Numbered from the stretch's first letter, positions 1 through 6,201 are shown. The stretch: DNA of 9,486 nt from BOG-1155 sp050012495 (GCA_050012495.1 JBEKHB010000106.1:1-9486), one strand, 5' to 3'. Notes: generated from the letters alone by a model not told the origin. Made by a program: numbers and translations.

Positions 1-263
1 TCGAGGGCGCCGTACGACTTGAACGGATGGATGTAATCCGTTGCCGCGGTGAGCTGCGGGTTCGGGCGCAAGTACGCGGTGATCTCCTCTGCCTTTGACT
101 CCTCGATGCCCAGCCGTCCCGCGAGGAGGGTCGGGTTTATGGCGATGAATGTGGCCCGGACCTGCTGCCAGGTGAGGGGCTCGCCCGCGCGTGAGACCCC
201 GGCCAGGCAGAAAAGAAGGAGGGGCAACGACAGAGCGGCAGGCAAGGCGAGCCTTATTTTCAC
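1..263 (-). CDS. Outer-membrane efflux protein of the TolC/CzcC family, N-terminal part (runs off the left edge)
   Basis: Reading leftwards from a GTG at 263 gives about 87 residues with no stop before the window edge. The protein begins with a signal peptide (MKIRLALPAAL, a Leu-rich core, then a cleavage-like A-G-V-S-R-A-G). The mature start, L-T-W-Q-Q-V followed by A-I-N-P-T-L and then a helix rich in E, A and K (G-I-E-E-S-K-A-E-E-I), ending L-R-P-N-P-Q-L, is the typical opening of TolC-like outer-membrane channels, where long periplasmic helices begin right after the signal. Such proteins form the outer-membrane exit of tripartite RND or ABC exporters; the CzcC-like wording suggests metal efflux, but the partner genes are outside the window. 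A GAGGAGA ribosome binding site lies about 5 bases upstream of the GTG. It lies downstream of the Gly-rich gene on the same strand with a 94-base gap, so co-transcription is possible. Confidence 0.78.
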   Translation of the reverse strand, partial: MKIRLALPAALSLPLLLFCLAGVSRAGEPLTWQQVRATFIAINPTLLAGRLGIEESKAEEITAYLRPNPQLTAATDYIHPFKSYGAL

Positions 264-357
264 GGGTGTCTCCTCATTCACAATGACACTCTTTTTGAAA
301 GGATCATGCACGTCCCTTCGGCCTTACCCTAAAACCGGAAGGATAACGCCGTGCGGC

Positions 358-628
358 TCACCAGCGGCGATAATAGCCGGGGGCCCACGCCTGCTCGCAG
401 TAGTCGGGCGTGCACACTTGCGCCCGGTAGCCGGGCATCCATGCCGAATAGGGGTACCCGCCGGAAGCCATAGGGCCGGCCGCCCCAATAGGCGCTTCCC
501 CCGCGGAAGCCGCCGCCATGGAACCCGCCTCCACCGTGAAAGGCGCCTCCACCACCGCGGGCCGACGCCGCACCTGCGATCAACAGGAGAGAAAGCACAA
601 GTACACCAAAAAATAGGATTGTCTTCAT
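358..628 (-). pseudogene. Small secreted Gly/Tyr-rich protein, frameshifted within the gene
   Basis: The start is the ATG at 628, preceded by an excellent ribosome binding site (AAGGAGG, 8 bases before). The first frame gives a signal peptide (MKTILFFGVLVLSLLLIAG, then A-A-S-A-R), followed by a Gly-rich stretch with repeated G-G-F-H-G-G units and Y-W-G-G-R-P-Y-G-F. Around 440-465 the sensible protein switches to the next frame and continues G-G-Y-P-Y-S-A-W-M-P-G-Y, then V-C-T-P-D-Y-C-E-Q-A-W-A-P-G-Y-Y-R-R-W, ending at the TGA at 358. Small exported proteins with Gly-rich middles and aromatic, P-G-Y-containing ends are common in Gram-negative bacteria; their function is unknown. The unshifted frame reads on to 329 as Arg/Leu-rich nonsense. 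One extra base (or an assembly error) near the CGGCGGG at about 460 would explain the break. A real inactivating mutation and a sequencing slip cannot be told apart here. Confidence 0.6.
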
Positions 629-727
629 TTTTTGGTCCTCCTTCATGAAATTTCCCCGTCTAAAACCGGGTCCGGCCGGAAGGGTCGAACCCAAAGGCAT
701 CAACGCGAAAAAAAAGACGTGGTGAAT

Positions 728-1015
728 TTAGAAGGTGAAAACTGGAGGACCTCTGTATACCTGAGGCGGGGTCGCGGCTTTATGTATAATGAGTACTTCG
801 AAAGCAAGGGGGAGATACTCTATTGCCCTGAACACGTAAAAGTCAACTTTATCATTGATGGCAACGGCAAATTCGATAGTGCCGTCAATGATGGTCGGTA
901 ACTTGGCCGCCAGGCTTCCCGTTTCACGTGCATGAGACTCTACGGTCAAGATGCTGAACAGGAAGATCAATCCGAGAACGACCGAAACAGCTTTGAGAAA
1001 CCTTTTCGTGTGCAT
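728..1015 (-). CDS. Small secreted hypothetical protein (95 aa)
   Basis: From the ATG at 1015 the product starts M-H-T-K-R-F-L-K, then a strongly hydrophobic core (V-V-L-G-L-I-F-L-F-S-I-L-T-V) and a plausible signal peptidase site after E-S-H-A. The mature part is only about 67 residues, with a mixed acidic and aromatic section (D-G-T-I-E-F-A-V-A-I-N-D-K-V-D-F-Y-V-F) that could form a short hydrophobic or amphipathic segment. I recognise no family. An in-frame ATG at 1036 (adding M-Q-K-K-K-S-A) is an equally possible start because neither has a strong ribosome binding site; I favour 1015 for the cleaner signal peptide. The frame stays open further upstream, but that part is Arg-rich and looks non-coding. 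It lies 99 bases before the Gly-rich gene on the same strand. Confidence 0.5.
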   Translation of the reverse strand: MHTKRFLKAVSVVLGLIFLFSILTVESHARETGSLAAKLPTIIDGTIEFAVAINDKVDFYVFRAIEYLPLAFEVLIIHKAATPPQVYRGPPVFTF

Positions 1016-1036
1016 TGCGCTTTTCTTCTTTTGCAT

Positions 1037-1713
1037 CAGGATACATTTATATGCCGACGGCGAGGAAAAGTCAATAGGCTCAGCCCGCAATTCTCCGGCC
1101 TTCGTGGCTTTCCTGTTTTTTTCACTTCTTTCACGCCCCCGCTCATTTTCCCCTGGGGGTGCCCTCGTTCGTCCTCTTCGCGTTGCCTCTCGATTGCCGG
1201 ACGTGTCGGTCCCGACAGAGAAGGACGGCGGTCTCAAAGGCACAAACTGCACGTGACCCGTCTGTACTCGATAGTTGAGGTCTTCTTTTTGCGCTTGACC
1301 ACAGAACAGATAGAATTGGTATAAATGTTCAAGTGAGGGTCTTTGTCAGCCGCGCGGCCGATGGCGAAGGGCATCCTACGTGGATTGCTATCTCGAAAAG
1401 TTCACTTTGAACCAATGTCCCCCGGGTCCAACTATGCCGAGAGTAGCCTGTCTTCAGAGAGAGCGGGCCGGCAAGCCCGTGACGGCAAAGGGGCGCGGTT
1501 GCTATTATAGGTGAGGATACATACCCGCTAAGTATTTAGGACATTGGTCTAGTGCCCTACAGAGCACCTTGCTTCGGCAACTGAAGGGGTTTAACAATCC
1601 TTGAGGGCGGTAGCTTGTGTTGAATCACCCCCCAGGGGCCGGCCAGAAGGCACGTGCCGCATTCACCGGTTGGCCGAATCGAGAGTCGTTATACAGAAGA
1701 CACGAGGAGAAAA
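1037..1713. other. Gene-free stretch between divergent genes
   Basis: I see no convincing gene here. The open frames on both strands are Arg- or Pro-rich and have no family resemblance. At 1295-1325 on the plus strand there is a TTGACC and a TATAAA, but their 19-base spacing is too wide for a good sigma-70 promoter. The part from about 1430 to 1530 is GC-rich with several short inverted repeats (for example GGGC-CGGCAA-GCCC near 1467-1480) and could be transcribed leader of the dehydrogenase gene at 1714; I could not fit it to a riboswitch class I know. Confidence 0.4.
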
Positions 1714-2043
1714 ATGATGAAGAACGCCAGTTATGACGTATGCATTATCAGAGGCCTCGGACATATCGGCCTGCCCCTTGAAATCTCATTGGCCAATTCT
1801 GGCAAGAACGTTGTCCTCTATGATACGAATGAAAGGTTTAGAAACATCGTTTCCGCCGGCAAGATGCCGTTTTTGGAGGCCGGGGCCGAGGAGGTGCTCA
1901 GAGATGTGCTGAATCGGACACTCCTCGTATCGTGCGACAGGAAGGTCATCGCTGAGAGCTATTACGTCATCATCGCGATCGGTACGCCGGTAGACGAGCA
2001 TCTCAATCCTCAATTCACTACTCTTCAAGAGATTTTTTTTTAA
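1714..2043 (+). pseudogene. UDP-N-acetylmannosamine dehydrogenase-type nucleotide-sugar dehydrogenase, truncated remnant
   Basis: The ATG at 1714 (or the adjacent ATG at 1717) follows a GAGGAG ribosome binding site. The 109-residue product matches the NAD-binding start of UDP-glucose/UDP-ManNAc dehydrogenases: a Rossmann motif G-L-G-H-I-G-L-P-L, a second strand ending V-V-L-Y-D-T-N, then G-K-M-P-F-L-E-A-G-A-E-E-V-L, and I-A-I-G-T-P-V-D-E-H-L-N-P. Full-length members have over 400 residues and need the substrate and C-terminal domains that are missing. The Rossmann loop carries Arg where a Gly is usual just before G-L-G. The frame ends in TAA right after a run of nine T at 2033-2041. One frame over, the next codons spell N-D-G-Q-V-I, recalling the D-G-Q-x-x-I-L-R-S-T segment expected a little later, before resemblance stops. 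This is most likely a decayed sugar-nucleotide gene with no activity. Confidence 0.72.
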
Positions 2044-2050
2044 AAATGAT

Positions 2051-2079
2051 GGACAGGTGATAGATAAACTTAACTGTCC
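2051..2079. repeat. Short inverted repeat after the truncated dehydrogenase
   Basis: GGACAG at 2051-2056 is complementary to CTGTCC at 2074-2079, with 17 AT-rich bases between them. It directly follows the T9/A5 run where the dehydrogenase frame breaks. It could be a weak hairpin or part of an old insertion boundary; there is too little to decide. Confidence 0.3.
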
Positions 2080-2126
2080 CGACCGCAGGTTAAAAACTAA
2101 CTTCCGTACCCCCTTGAAAAACTTAG

Positions 2127-2171
2127 TGCCCCCGGCGTGACTCGAACACGCGGCACCAGGATTAGGAATCC
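2127..2171 (-). other. 3' half of a tRNA-Arg(CCU) gene, probable attachment (att) site
   Basis: Read on the minus strand, this stretch is the last part of a tRNA: an anticodon loop TTCCTAA (anticodon CCU, Arg), the 3' side of the anticodon stem (TCCTG), a five-base variable region, a T-arm GCGTG-TTCGAGT-CACGC with perfect five-pair stem, the 3' acceptor strand CGGGGGC and discriminator A. The anticodon arm is complete enough to show its hairpin (GGATT...AATCC), but the D-arm and the 5' acceptor strand (expected GCCCCCG) are not found beyond 2172. A bare tRNA 3' half is what an integrase leaves at the displaced end when an element inserts into a tRNA gene. In this orientation the element side would be the higher coordinates and the original chromosomal flank the lower ones. 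No CCA is encoded. Confidence 0.75.
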
Positions 2172-2185
2172 AAAAACGGGGAAAT

Positions 2186-2212
2186 GGGGGCTTCTCGCAA
2201 GCCCCCTTCTTT
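2186..2212. terminator. Strong hairpin, probable intrinsic terminator, possibly bidirectional
   Basis: GGGGGCTT (2186-2193) pairs perfectly with AAGCCCCC (2199-2206) around a five-base loop CTCGC. On the plus strand it is followed by TTCTTTCC, and on the minus strand by ATTTCCCCGTTTTT, so it could stop transcription in either direction. It sits between the tRNA-Arg remnant and the possible integrase tail and would end a minus-strand integrase transcript. Confidence 0.62.
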
Positions 2213-2214
2213 CC

Positions 2215-2421
2215 TCAGAATACGTTCACTGTCAAGGCTTTTCCGGTTTTCCTTGTGTCGGTGATTTTTCGGGATTCCCTATGACCCATGGGCACAATTC
2301 CGGGCACAAATTTAGGCGCTTTGCATTCGGCCAATAGTTCAATCGAGGCGCGGCAGGGAGGGGAGAAATCTCCTCCCTGTTTCTCCTGGAGAGGACATCC
2401 ACCCTCACGAGTGCTTCCCAA
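2215..2421 (-). pseudogene. Possible C-terminal tail of a phage-type integrase (uncertain)
   Basis: A minus-strand frame ends with TGA at 2215, just before the hairpin and the tRNA 3' half. Its last ~45 residues (S-I-E-L-L-A-E-C-K-A-P-K-F-V-P-G-I-V-P) loosely recall the variable tails of tyrosine recombinases encoded next to tRNA attachment sites. No catalytic R-H-R-Y residues are present in this short piece, and the part before residue 22 looks non-coding. The main support is position: integrase, terminator, att. It could be chance open frame. Confidence 0.22.
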
Positions 2422-2443
2422 TATGGCAAAAATACTATATAAT
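2415..2443 (+). promoter_or_regulatory. Upstream sigma-70-like promoter of the selenoprotein operon
   Basis: TTCCCA (2415-2420, 4 of 6 matches to TTGACA) and a perfect TATAAT (2438-2443) are separated by 17 bases. Transcription would start near 2450, giving a leader of about 245 bases before the ATG at 2695. AT-rich surroundings fit a promoter. Confidence 0.45.
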
Positions 2444-2532
2444 TCATGCAGATAGCGTCTTTAAACTGGAGTCAAGTGGATAGCCCTATTTCGTTATTCG
2501 AGTAGGTGGTCGATTTAGGATCCAAGAAGTCC

Positions 2533-2561
2533 TTGACTCTCCCGGATTCACATGCTAGTAT
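2533..2561 (+). promoter_or_regulatory. Main sigma-70-like promoter of the selenoprotein operon
   Basis: TTGACT (2533-2538) and TAGTAT (2556-2561) are separated by the ideal 17 bases, and a TGC immediately before the -10 box makes it an extended -10 element. Transcription would start near 2568, leaving a leader of about 127 bases. This is the best promoter match in the window. Confidence 0.62.
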
Positions 2562-2573
2562 CGAGTAAAAGAA

Positions 2574-2632
2574 GACTTCCAATGGGATGGTTGTGTCCGA
2601 ACAGGTGGGGCATTCCTCTTGGGAAGGAAGTC
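2574..2632 (+). promoter_or_regulatory. Foldable 5' leader of the selenoprotein operon
   Basis: Just after the predicted start site, GACTTCC (2574-2580) is perfectly complementary to GGAAGTC (2626-2632), closing a 45-base interior. Within it a small hairpin TTCC-TCTTG-GGAA (2613-2625) stacks directly against the 3' strand. The shape (closing stem plus internal hairpin at the transcript's 5' end) is riboswitch- or protein-site-like, but I cannot assign it to a known class. Confidence 0.35.
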
Positions 2633-2694
2633 GGTTTATACACGGGGAGGTAGTGCAATCATCGGAAAGATAAATCTATTTCAGGAGTTAACAG

Positions 2695-4452
2695 ATGAAC
2701 CAGCGGAAAACGTGGCCGTTTATTGGGGTACTTTTCTTCATCGGTTTTTCCGTAGCCTTCCTGTACGAGAGAGCGGCGGCTTCCCAGCAGGAAGAGCCTC
2801 TCATCAGCGTACTCAACCCCCTCGGCAAGCTTCCGTCGATAACCCTGGTACCTTTGGCGCCCCGTCCTGATAGACTGGATGGCAGGACTGTCTACTTTGT
2901 CGATTCGGGCTTCCCTACCACGGACAAGTTCATGCGGGAGTTGGCAGCCTCGTTTGCGAAGAGTATGCCGAACGTAAAAACCGAATTCAGGGCAAAGATA
3001 GGGTCGTTCTTTGACGATGACCCGAAGCTGTGGACCGAGATAAAGGAGAAGAAGGCCCTGGTCGTCCTCGGGGTCGGCCACTGAGACGTCTGCACGCCGG
3101 CGGTCGTCGGCCACGCTATTACACTGGAAAAACTGGGCATACCTACCACATCGGTGGTTACGAGCATGTTTGAGGACAATGCAAAGGCGGCAGCATTCAA
3201 GAGAGGAATGCCTTTGCAGCGCATTACCTTCATCCCTCACCCCATCGCCTTTAAGCCGGTCTCACTTCTCAGCGAGTATGCGAAGGGCAAAGATCCGGTC
3301 ACGGGCAAGCCACTCGTTCAGGAGATTGTGGAAGCTCTCACCAGGCCTTTGAGTGATGAGGAGAAAAAGACAGGGGTACTCGAGAGGAGTCGGCCGAGGT
3401 TCGTCGGACCCGATACGGAAGAGAACCTGCAGCGCCTCTTCCACAAGAATGGATGGACTGACGACCTCCCCATCGTGCTTCCTACAGAGAAAAGGGTTGC
3501 CGAGATGCTGAAAGGGACGAGTCAACCGCCTGACAAGATAGTAGGGAAGATGACCCCGGGCTCAGCCCACGAAGCATGGGAGTACACGGTCGAGAAGGTG
3601 GCCATCAACGCGGTGATGGCAGGGGCCAAACCGGAGTACTTGCCCGTCATCCTTGCCATAGCGTCGACAAAGACCACGTCGCTCTTCGCGTCCACAACGT
3701 CTTTCGCGCGCATGGTAGTGGTCAACGGACCGATACGGGAAGAAATCGGTATGAATTCTGGTATAGGCGCCATGGGGCCTTTCAATCAGGCGAATGCCGC
3801 CATAGGGCGCGCCTGGACGCTCCTGTCCAAGAACCTGTCCGGGGCAGGCATAATAGGCGACACCTACCTAGGGTCCCAAGGGAACAACCTAAGCTACAAC
3901 AATGTGTGTATCGCAGAGAACGAGGCGAAGAGCCCATGGAAGCCCTTCCATGTCGAGAAAGGCTTTAAGCCGGAGGAGAGTGCAGTGAGCCTGTTCCATG
4001 GGTGGGGCATCACGCACGGTGTCGGTGTCAGGGCGAACAAAGGGTACCGGAATCAGATCAGGGAACTGTTGAAGGTTTTCAACGTGTACAGTTCGCCCAC
4101 ATCGAACGCGGGAGCGCTGGTGCTCATGGACCCGCTGGTCGCGAAAGAGCTTAAGGAGGCCGAGGGCTTCGACACCAAGGAGAAGCTGAGCCAGTGGCTC
4201 TACGAGAACACCCTCGTGACGTATGACGGTTTCTGGGATGACGAGCTTGTCGTATCGTTTACCCTTCCTCTCGCGAAGAAGGGGGTAGAGCCGTTTGCAT
4301 CCCGGCTGAAGCTGCCGAAGGATGCGATGATGCCGCGCTATCCCAGCCCGAAAGGAATCAACCTTATCGTAGTGGGCGGGGAAGCGAATGCCTTTTTCCA
4401 GGCAGGGGACTTCAGGTATATAGGGAGTGCATCCGTAGATGCGTGGAGGTGA
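2695..4452 (+). CDS. Exported UGSC-type selenoprotein with in-frame UGA (Sec130), two-domain, 585 aa
   Basis: The ATG at 2695 follows an AGGAG ribosome binding site. The frame is open to the TGA at 4450 except for one TGA at 3082, read here as selenocysteine. Residues 1-30 are a signal peptide or anchor (Arg/Lys, then W-P-F-I-G-V-L-F-F-I-G-F). Residues ~60-190 resemble the UGSC (seleno)protein family: D-G-R-T-V-Y-F-V-D-S-G-F, then V-V-L-G-V-G-H-U-D-V-C-T-P, L-E-K-L-G-I-P, and P-H-P-I near 180. The active motif is U130-D-V-C133, a UxxC redox pair where family members usually have U-G-S-C. From ~253 a second conserved domain begins (G-W-T-D-D-L-P-I-V-L-P-T; V-A-I-N-A-V-M-A-G; P-E-Y-L-P-V; V-N-G-P-I-R-E-E; E-N-E-A-K-S-P-W), which I know as a widespread family of unknown function. 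Protein runs unbroken across the UGA, and the downstream half has no ribosome binding site of its own. Reaction unknown; a thiol/selenol redox role in the periplasm is inferred. Confidence 0.87.
3082..3111 (+). promoter_or_regulatory. UGA selenocysteine codon and predicted bacterial SECIS of gene 1
   Basis: The UGA at 3082-3084 is followed after 11 bases by a hairpin: GCCGGC (3096-3101) pairs with GUCGGC (3106-3111; one G-U pair) around the tetraloop GGUC (3102-3105). The E. coli fdhF SECIS also starts its upper stem 11 bases after the UGA and displays GGUC in its loop, so the spacing and loop agree closely with what SelB is known to bind. Downstream codons continue the same conserved protein. 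Confidence 0.8.
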
Positions 4453-5776
4453 GTGGGCTCTTGTTCTTCCACTCTTCATCGGAGTCATTGCGGGGAGCGT
4501 CCTTGCGGCCGATGTTCCAGGTCTTCATCTGCTTTATTCCAACGATGTAGCGGGTTACCTTGAGCCGTGCGGCTGAAGCGAGACTCGCGAGCAGCTCGGT
4601 GGGCTGCTCCGAAGGGCAACGTATATAAGAGAGTATCGTAGAAAGTTTGCACCCGTGTTGGTGGTCGATTCCGGCGATCTGTTTTTCGAGAAGGACGAGT
4701 TTTCCGAATCGACCCGGGAATCGGCATTGCTCAAGGCGCATCTGGTTGGGCGGATTTACCATCACATCGGCTGCGATGCATTAAACGTCGGAGAGCGGGA
4801 CCTCGCCCTGGGGGTGGGTCTTATCAAAGACTTGGAGAAAAAGTTCAACCTGCCGTTTGTGTCGGCCAACCTGACGGACCGGAAGAATATTCCACTTTTC
4901 AGGCGATACGTGCTGAAAAAAGTGAACGGGAAAACGGTAGGGATATTCGGGGTGATGGGAGACAGCGCGGAAATGGTGTCGACCGTGAAAAGGATGACCC
5001 GCGGCGAAGTGATGGTCCAGGATACGATAAAATCGGCTGAATCGGTGGTGAAGGAACTGACGGGAAAGGTGGACTTGGTAATCGCGCTCACTCACCAAGG
5101 GGTGGGGAGAGACTGGGTCTTGGCGAGAAGGGTCCCGGGAATCGATGTGATAGTCGGCGGCCATGACAAGCAGAAGATAGCGGAGCCGCGCAGGGTTGAG
5201 AAGACGGCGATCGTTCAGGCCGGAGAGAAGGGCCAATACCTGGGGCTTCTGCAAATCTCCTTTGATGCCCAAGCGGGCAGGACACAGCGTAACGGCCTGA
5301 TCCCCCTTGCGGGAACCATCGCGGACGACAGCGAGGTACAGTCGATGATCCATGACTATCTGGGGCAGGTAACCGACCTGCATGGGGCAGAACAGAAGGC
5401 TTCTGCCCCGCCCCGGAACAGCGCCTCCTGCGTCGCCTGCCATGAGAGACAGATCAAGGCGTGGCATGCAACGGGACACGCACACGCCTATGATGCCCTC
5501 GTGAAGAGAGGCAGGCAGTTCGACCCTGATTGCCTTCCCTGCCATACCACACGCTTCGATGAGCCCGGTGGTTTTTCTGTCAAGCTCCAGCAGACCGACT
5601 TGGTTCAGGTGCAGTGCGAATCGTGTCACGGTGATGCCTCCGGACACATCCGGATGGCTAAGCCTCCCGTCTTGGGGAGGCCGGGAAAACAGGCATGCCT
5701 CACATGTCATTCCCCTGACCACAGCCCTGCATTCGAAAAGGAATACGACAGGTACTCACAGAAGATAAGGCACTAA
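4439..5776 (+). CDS. Exported metallophosphatase-tetrahaem cytochrome c fusion, selenoprotein with in-frame UGA (Sec46), 445 aa
   Basis: The ATG at 4439 overlaps the end of gene 1 by 14 bases and has GGGAG 11 bases upstream, suggesting coupled translation. It gives a signal peptide (M-R-G-G-E-W, hydrophobic core, S-V-L-A-A-D). A TGA at 4574 follows Y-L-E-P-C-G; homologs I remember have E-P-C-G-C followed by Q-L-G-G-L-x-R-R-A, and here the text reads E-P-C-G-U, then Q-L-G-G-L-L-R-R-A. Residues ~25-310 are a 5'-nucleotidase/calcineurin-like metallophosphatase fold: V-D-S-G-D-L-F-F (~75), N-V-G-E-R-D-L, L-T-H-Q-G-V-G, G-G-H-D. The C-terminal part has four CxxCH haem sites (Cys 331, 365, 393, 420), as in cytochrome c554-type proteins, which require periplasmic assembly. 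Started at the GTG at 4655, the protein would lose its signal peptide and could not receive haem, strong support for UGA readthrough. Likely a periplasmic electron-transfer enzyme; substrate unknown. Confidence 0.87.
4574..4609 (+). promoter_or_regulatory. UGA selenocysteine codon and predicted bacterial SECIS of gene 2
   Basis: The UGA at 4574-4576 is followed after 12 bases by a seven-pair perfect stem, GAGCAGC (4589-4595) with GCUGCUC (4603-4609), extended by a U-G pair to leave the loop CGGUG (4597-4601). GGU therefore lies at 4598-4600, within the distance range known for bacterial SECIS elements and in the same loop context as the gene 1 element and E. coli fdhF. Confidence 0.82.
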
Positions 5777-5786
5777 GAGAGCAATA

Positions 5787-5817
5787 AGGGTCAGCAAATG
5801 ACCCTGCCCTTTCTTTT
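5787..5817 (+). terminator. Intrinsic terminator of the selenoprotein operon
   Basis: AGGGTCA (5787-5793) pairs with TGACCCT (5799-5805) around GCAAA and is followed by GCCC and then TTTCTTTT. It begins 10 bases after the TAA of the cytochrome gene and ends the two-gene operon. Confidence 0.65.
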
Positions 5818-6201
5818 ACCCTTGGTCACGATTACCAGACGAATTATCAGATAAAACTGAAGAAGCCTACGCGTAACGACTACAGGAAGACAGCGCCAAC
5901 TACGAACAGGAATTCGCTATCCGGCTACAGCCACGATTACTTCCCCGGCCGTCACGTCCGGTACCCGCATGACGTGCTGGTGCTGGGGAAGGAAAGAAGA
6001 AAGCCGTTCCCGCTCCTACCCTGATGTCTACAGTAACTCCGCGAGGATCGAGACAACGGCAGGTCGAAGGTTGCCGCGCATGGCGTGAAAATGTAGACCT
6101 TCAGGTCGTTCTCCTCACCCTCCGTATTGTCTCGGCCGGATCTTTCTCCCCTGGGGGCTTCACCAGGCCCGACAGGAACAAATCAAGACTGAAAACTGAG
6201 C
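5818..6201. other. Gene-free stretch between convergent operons
   Basis: The space separates the plus-strand selenoprotein operon from the minus-strand nitroreductase gene. An open frame at 5788-6024 (containing G-H-D-Y-Q-T-N-Y and H-D-Y-F-P-G-R) has no usual start codon and no ribosome binding site, so it may be a decayed relic or chance. A short stem CCTGG/CCAGG near 6155-6172 lies downstream of the nitroreductase but lacks a T-run. I see no RNA gene. Confidence 0.4.

Larger units (their letters stand above)
2207..2694. other. Intergenic region before the selenoprotein operon
   Basis: Apart from the weak integrase-like tail on the minus strand, this stretch holds no gene. It carries two promoter-like sequences and a foldable leader, all pointing towards the operon at 2695, so it is best seen as that operon's control region. 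Confidence 0.5.

Noticed and set aside
49..648. Long plus-strand open frame over the left end
   Set aside because: It is antisense to the efflux and Gly-rich genes, is Arg/Pro-rich and resembles no family.
1430..1530. Possible cyclic-di-GMP or other riboswitch from the GGGC...GCAAA...GGGGCGCGG text
   Set aside because: The conserved bases and stem order of the classes I know do not line up.
2695..3084. A separate 129-residue protein ending at the TGA at 3082
   Set aside because: The conserved domain continues straight through in the same frame, the second half has no ribosome binding site, and a SECIS-like hairpin follows the TGA.
3889..4488. 199-codon minus-strand open frame opposite gene 1
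   Set aside because: It is a shadow of a well-conserved coding frame and has no recognisable domain.
4781..5722. 313-codon minus-strand open frame opposite the cytochrome gene
   Set aside because: It mirrors the codons of the real gene; His/Arg/Leu-rich composition with no motifs.
4655..5776. The cytochrome protein starting at the GTG at 4655
   Set aside because: This start lacks a ribosome binding site and a signal peptide, and cuts off the conserved E-P-C-G and Q-L-G-G-L-L-R-R-A segments that are coded upstream in the same frame.
5788..6024. Open frame after the operon terminator
   Set aside because: No ATG, GTG or TTG start, overlaps the terminator hairpin, and has no family resemblance.
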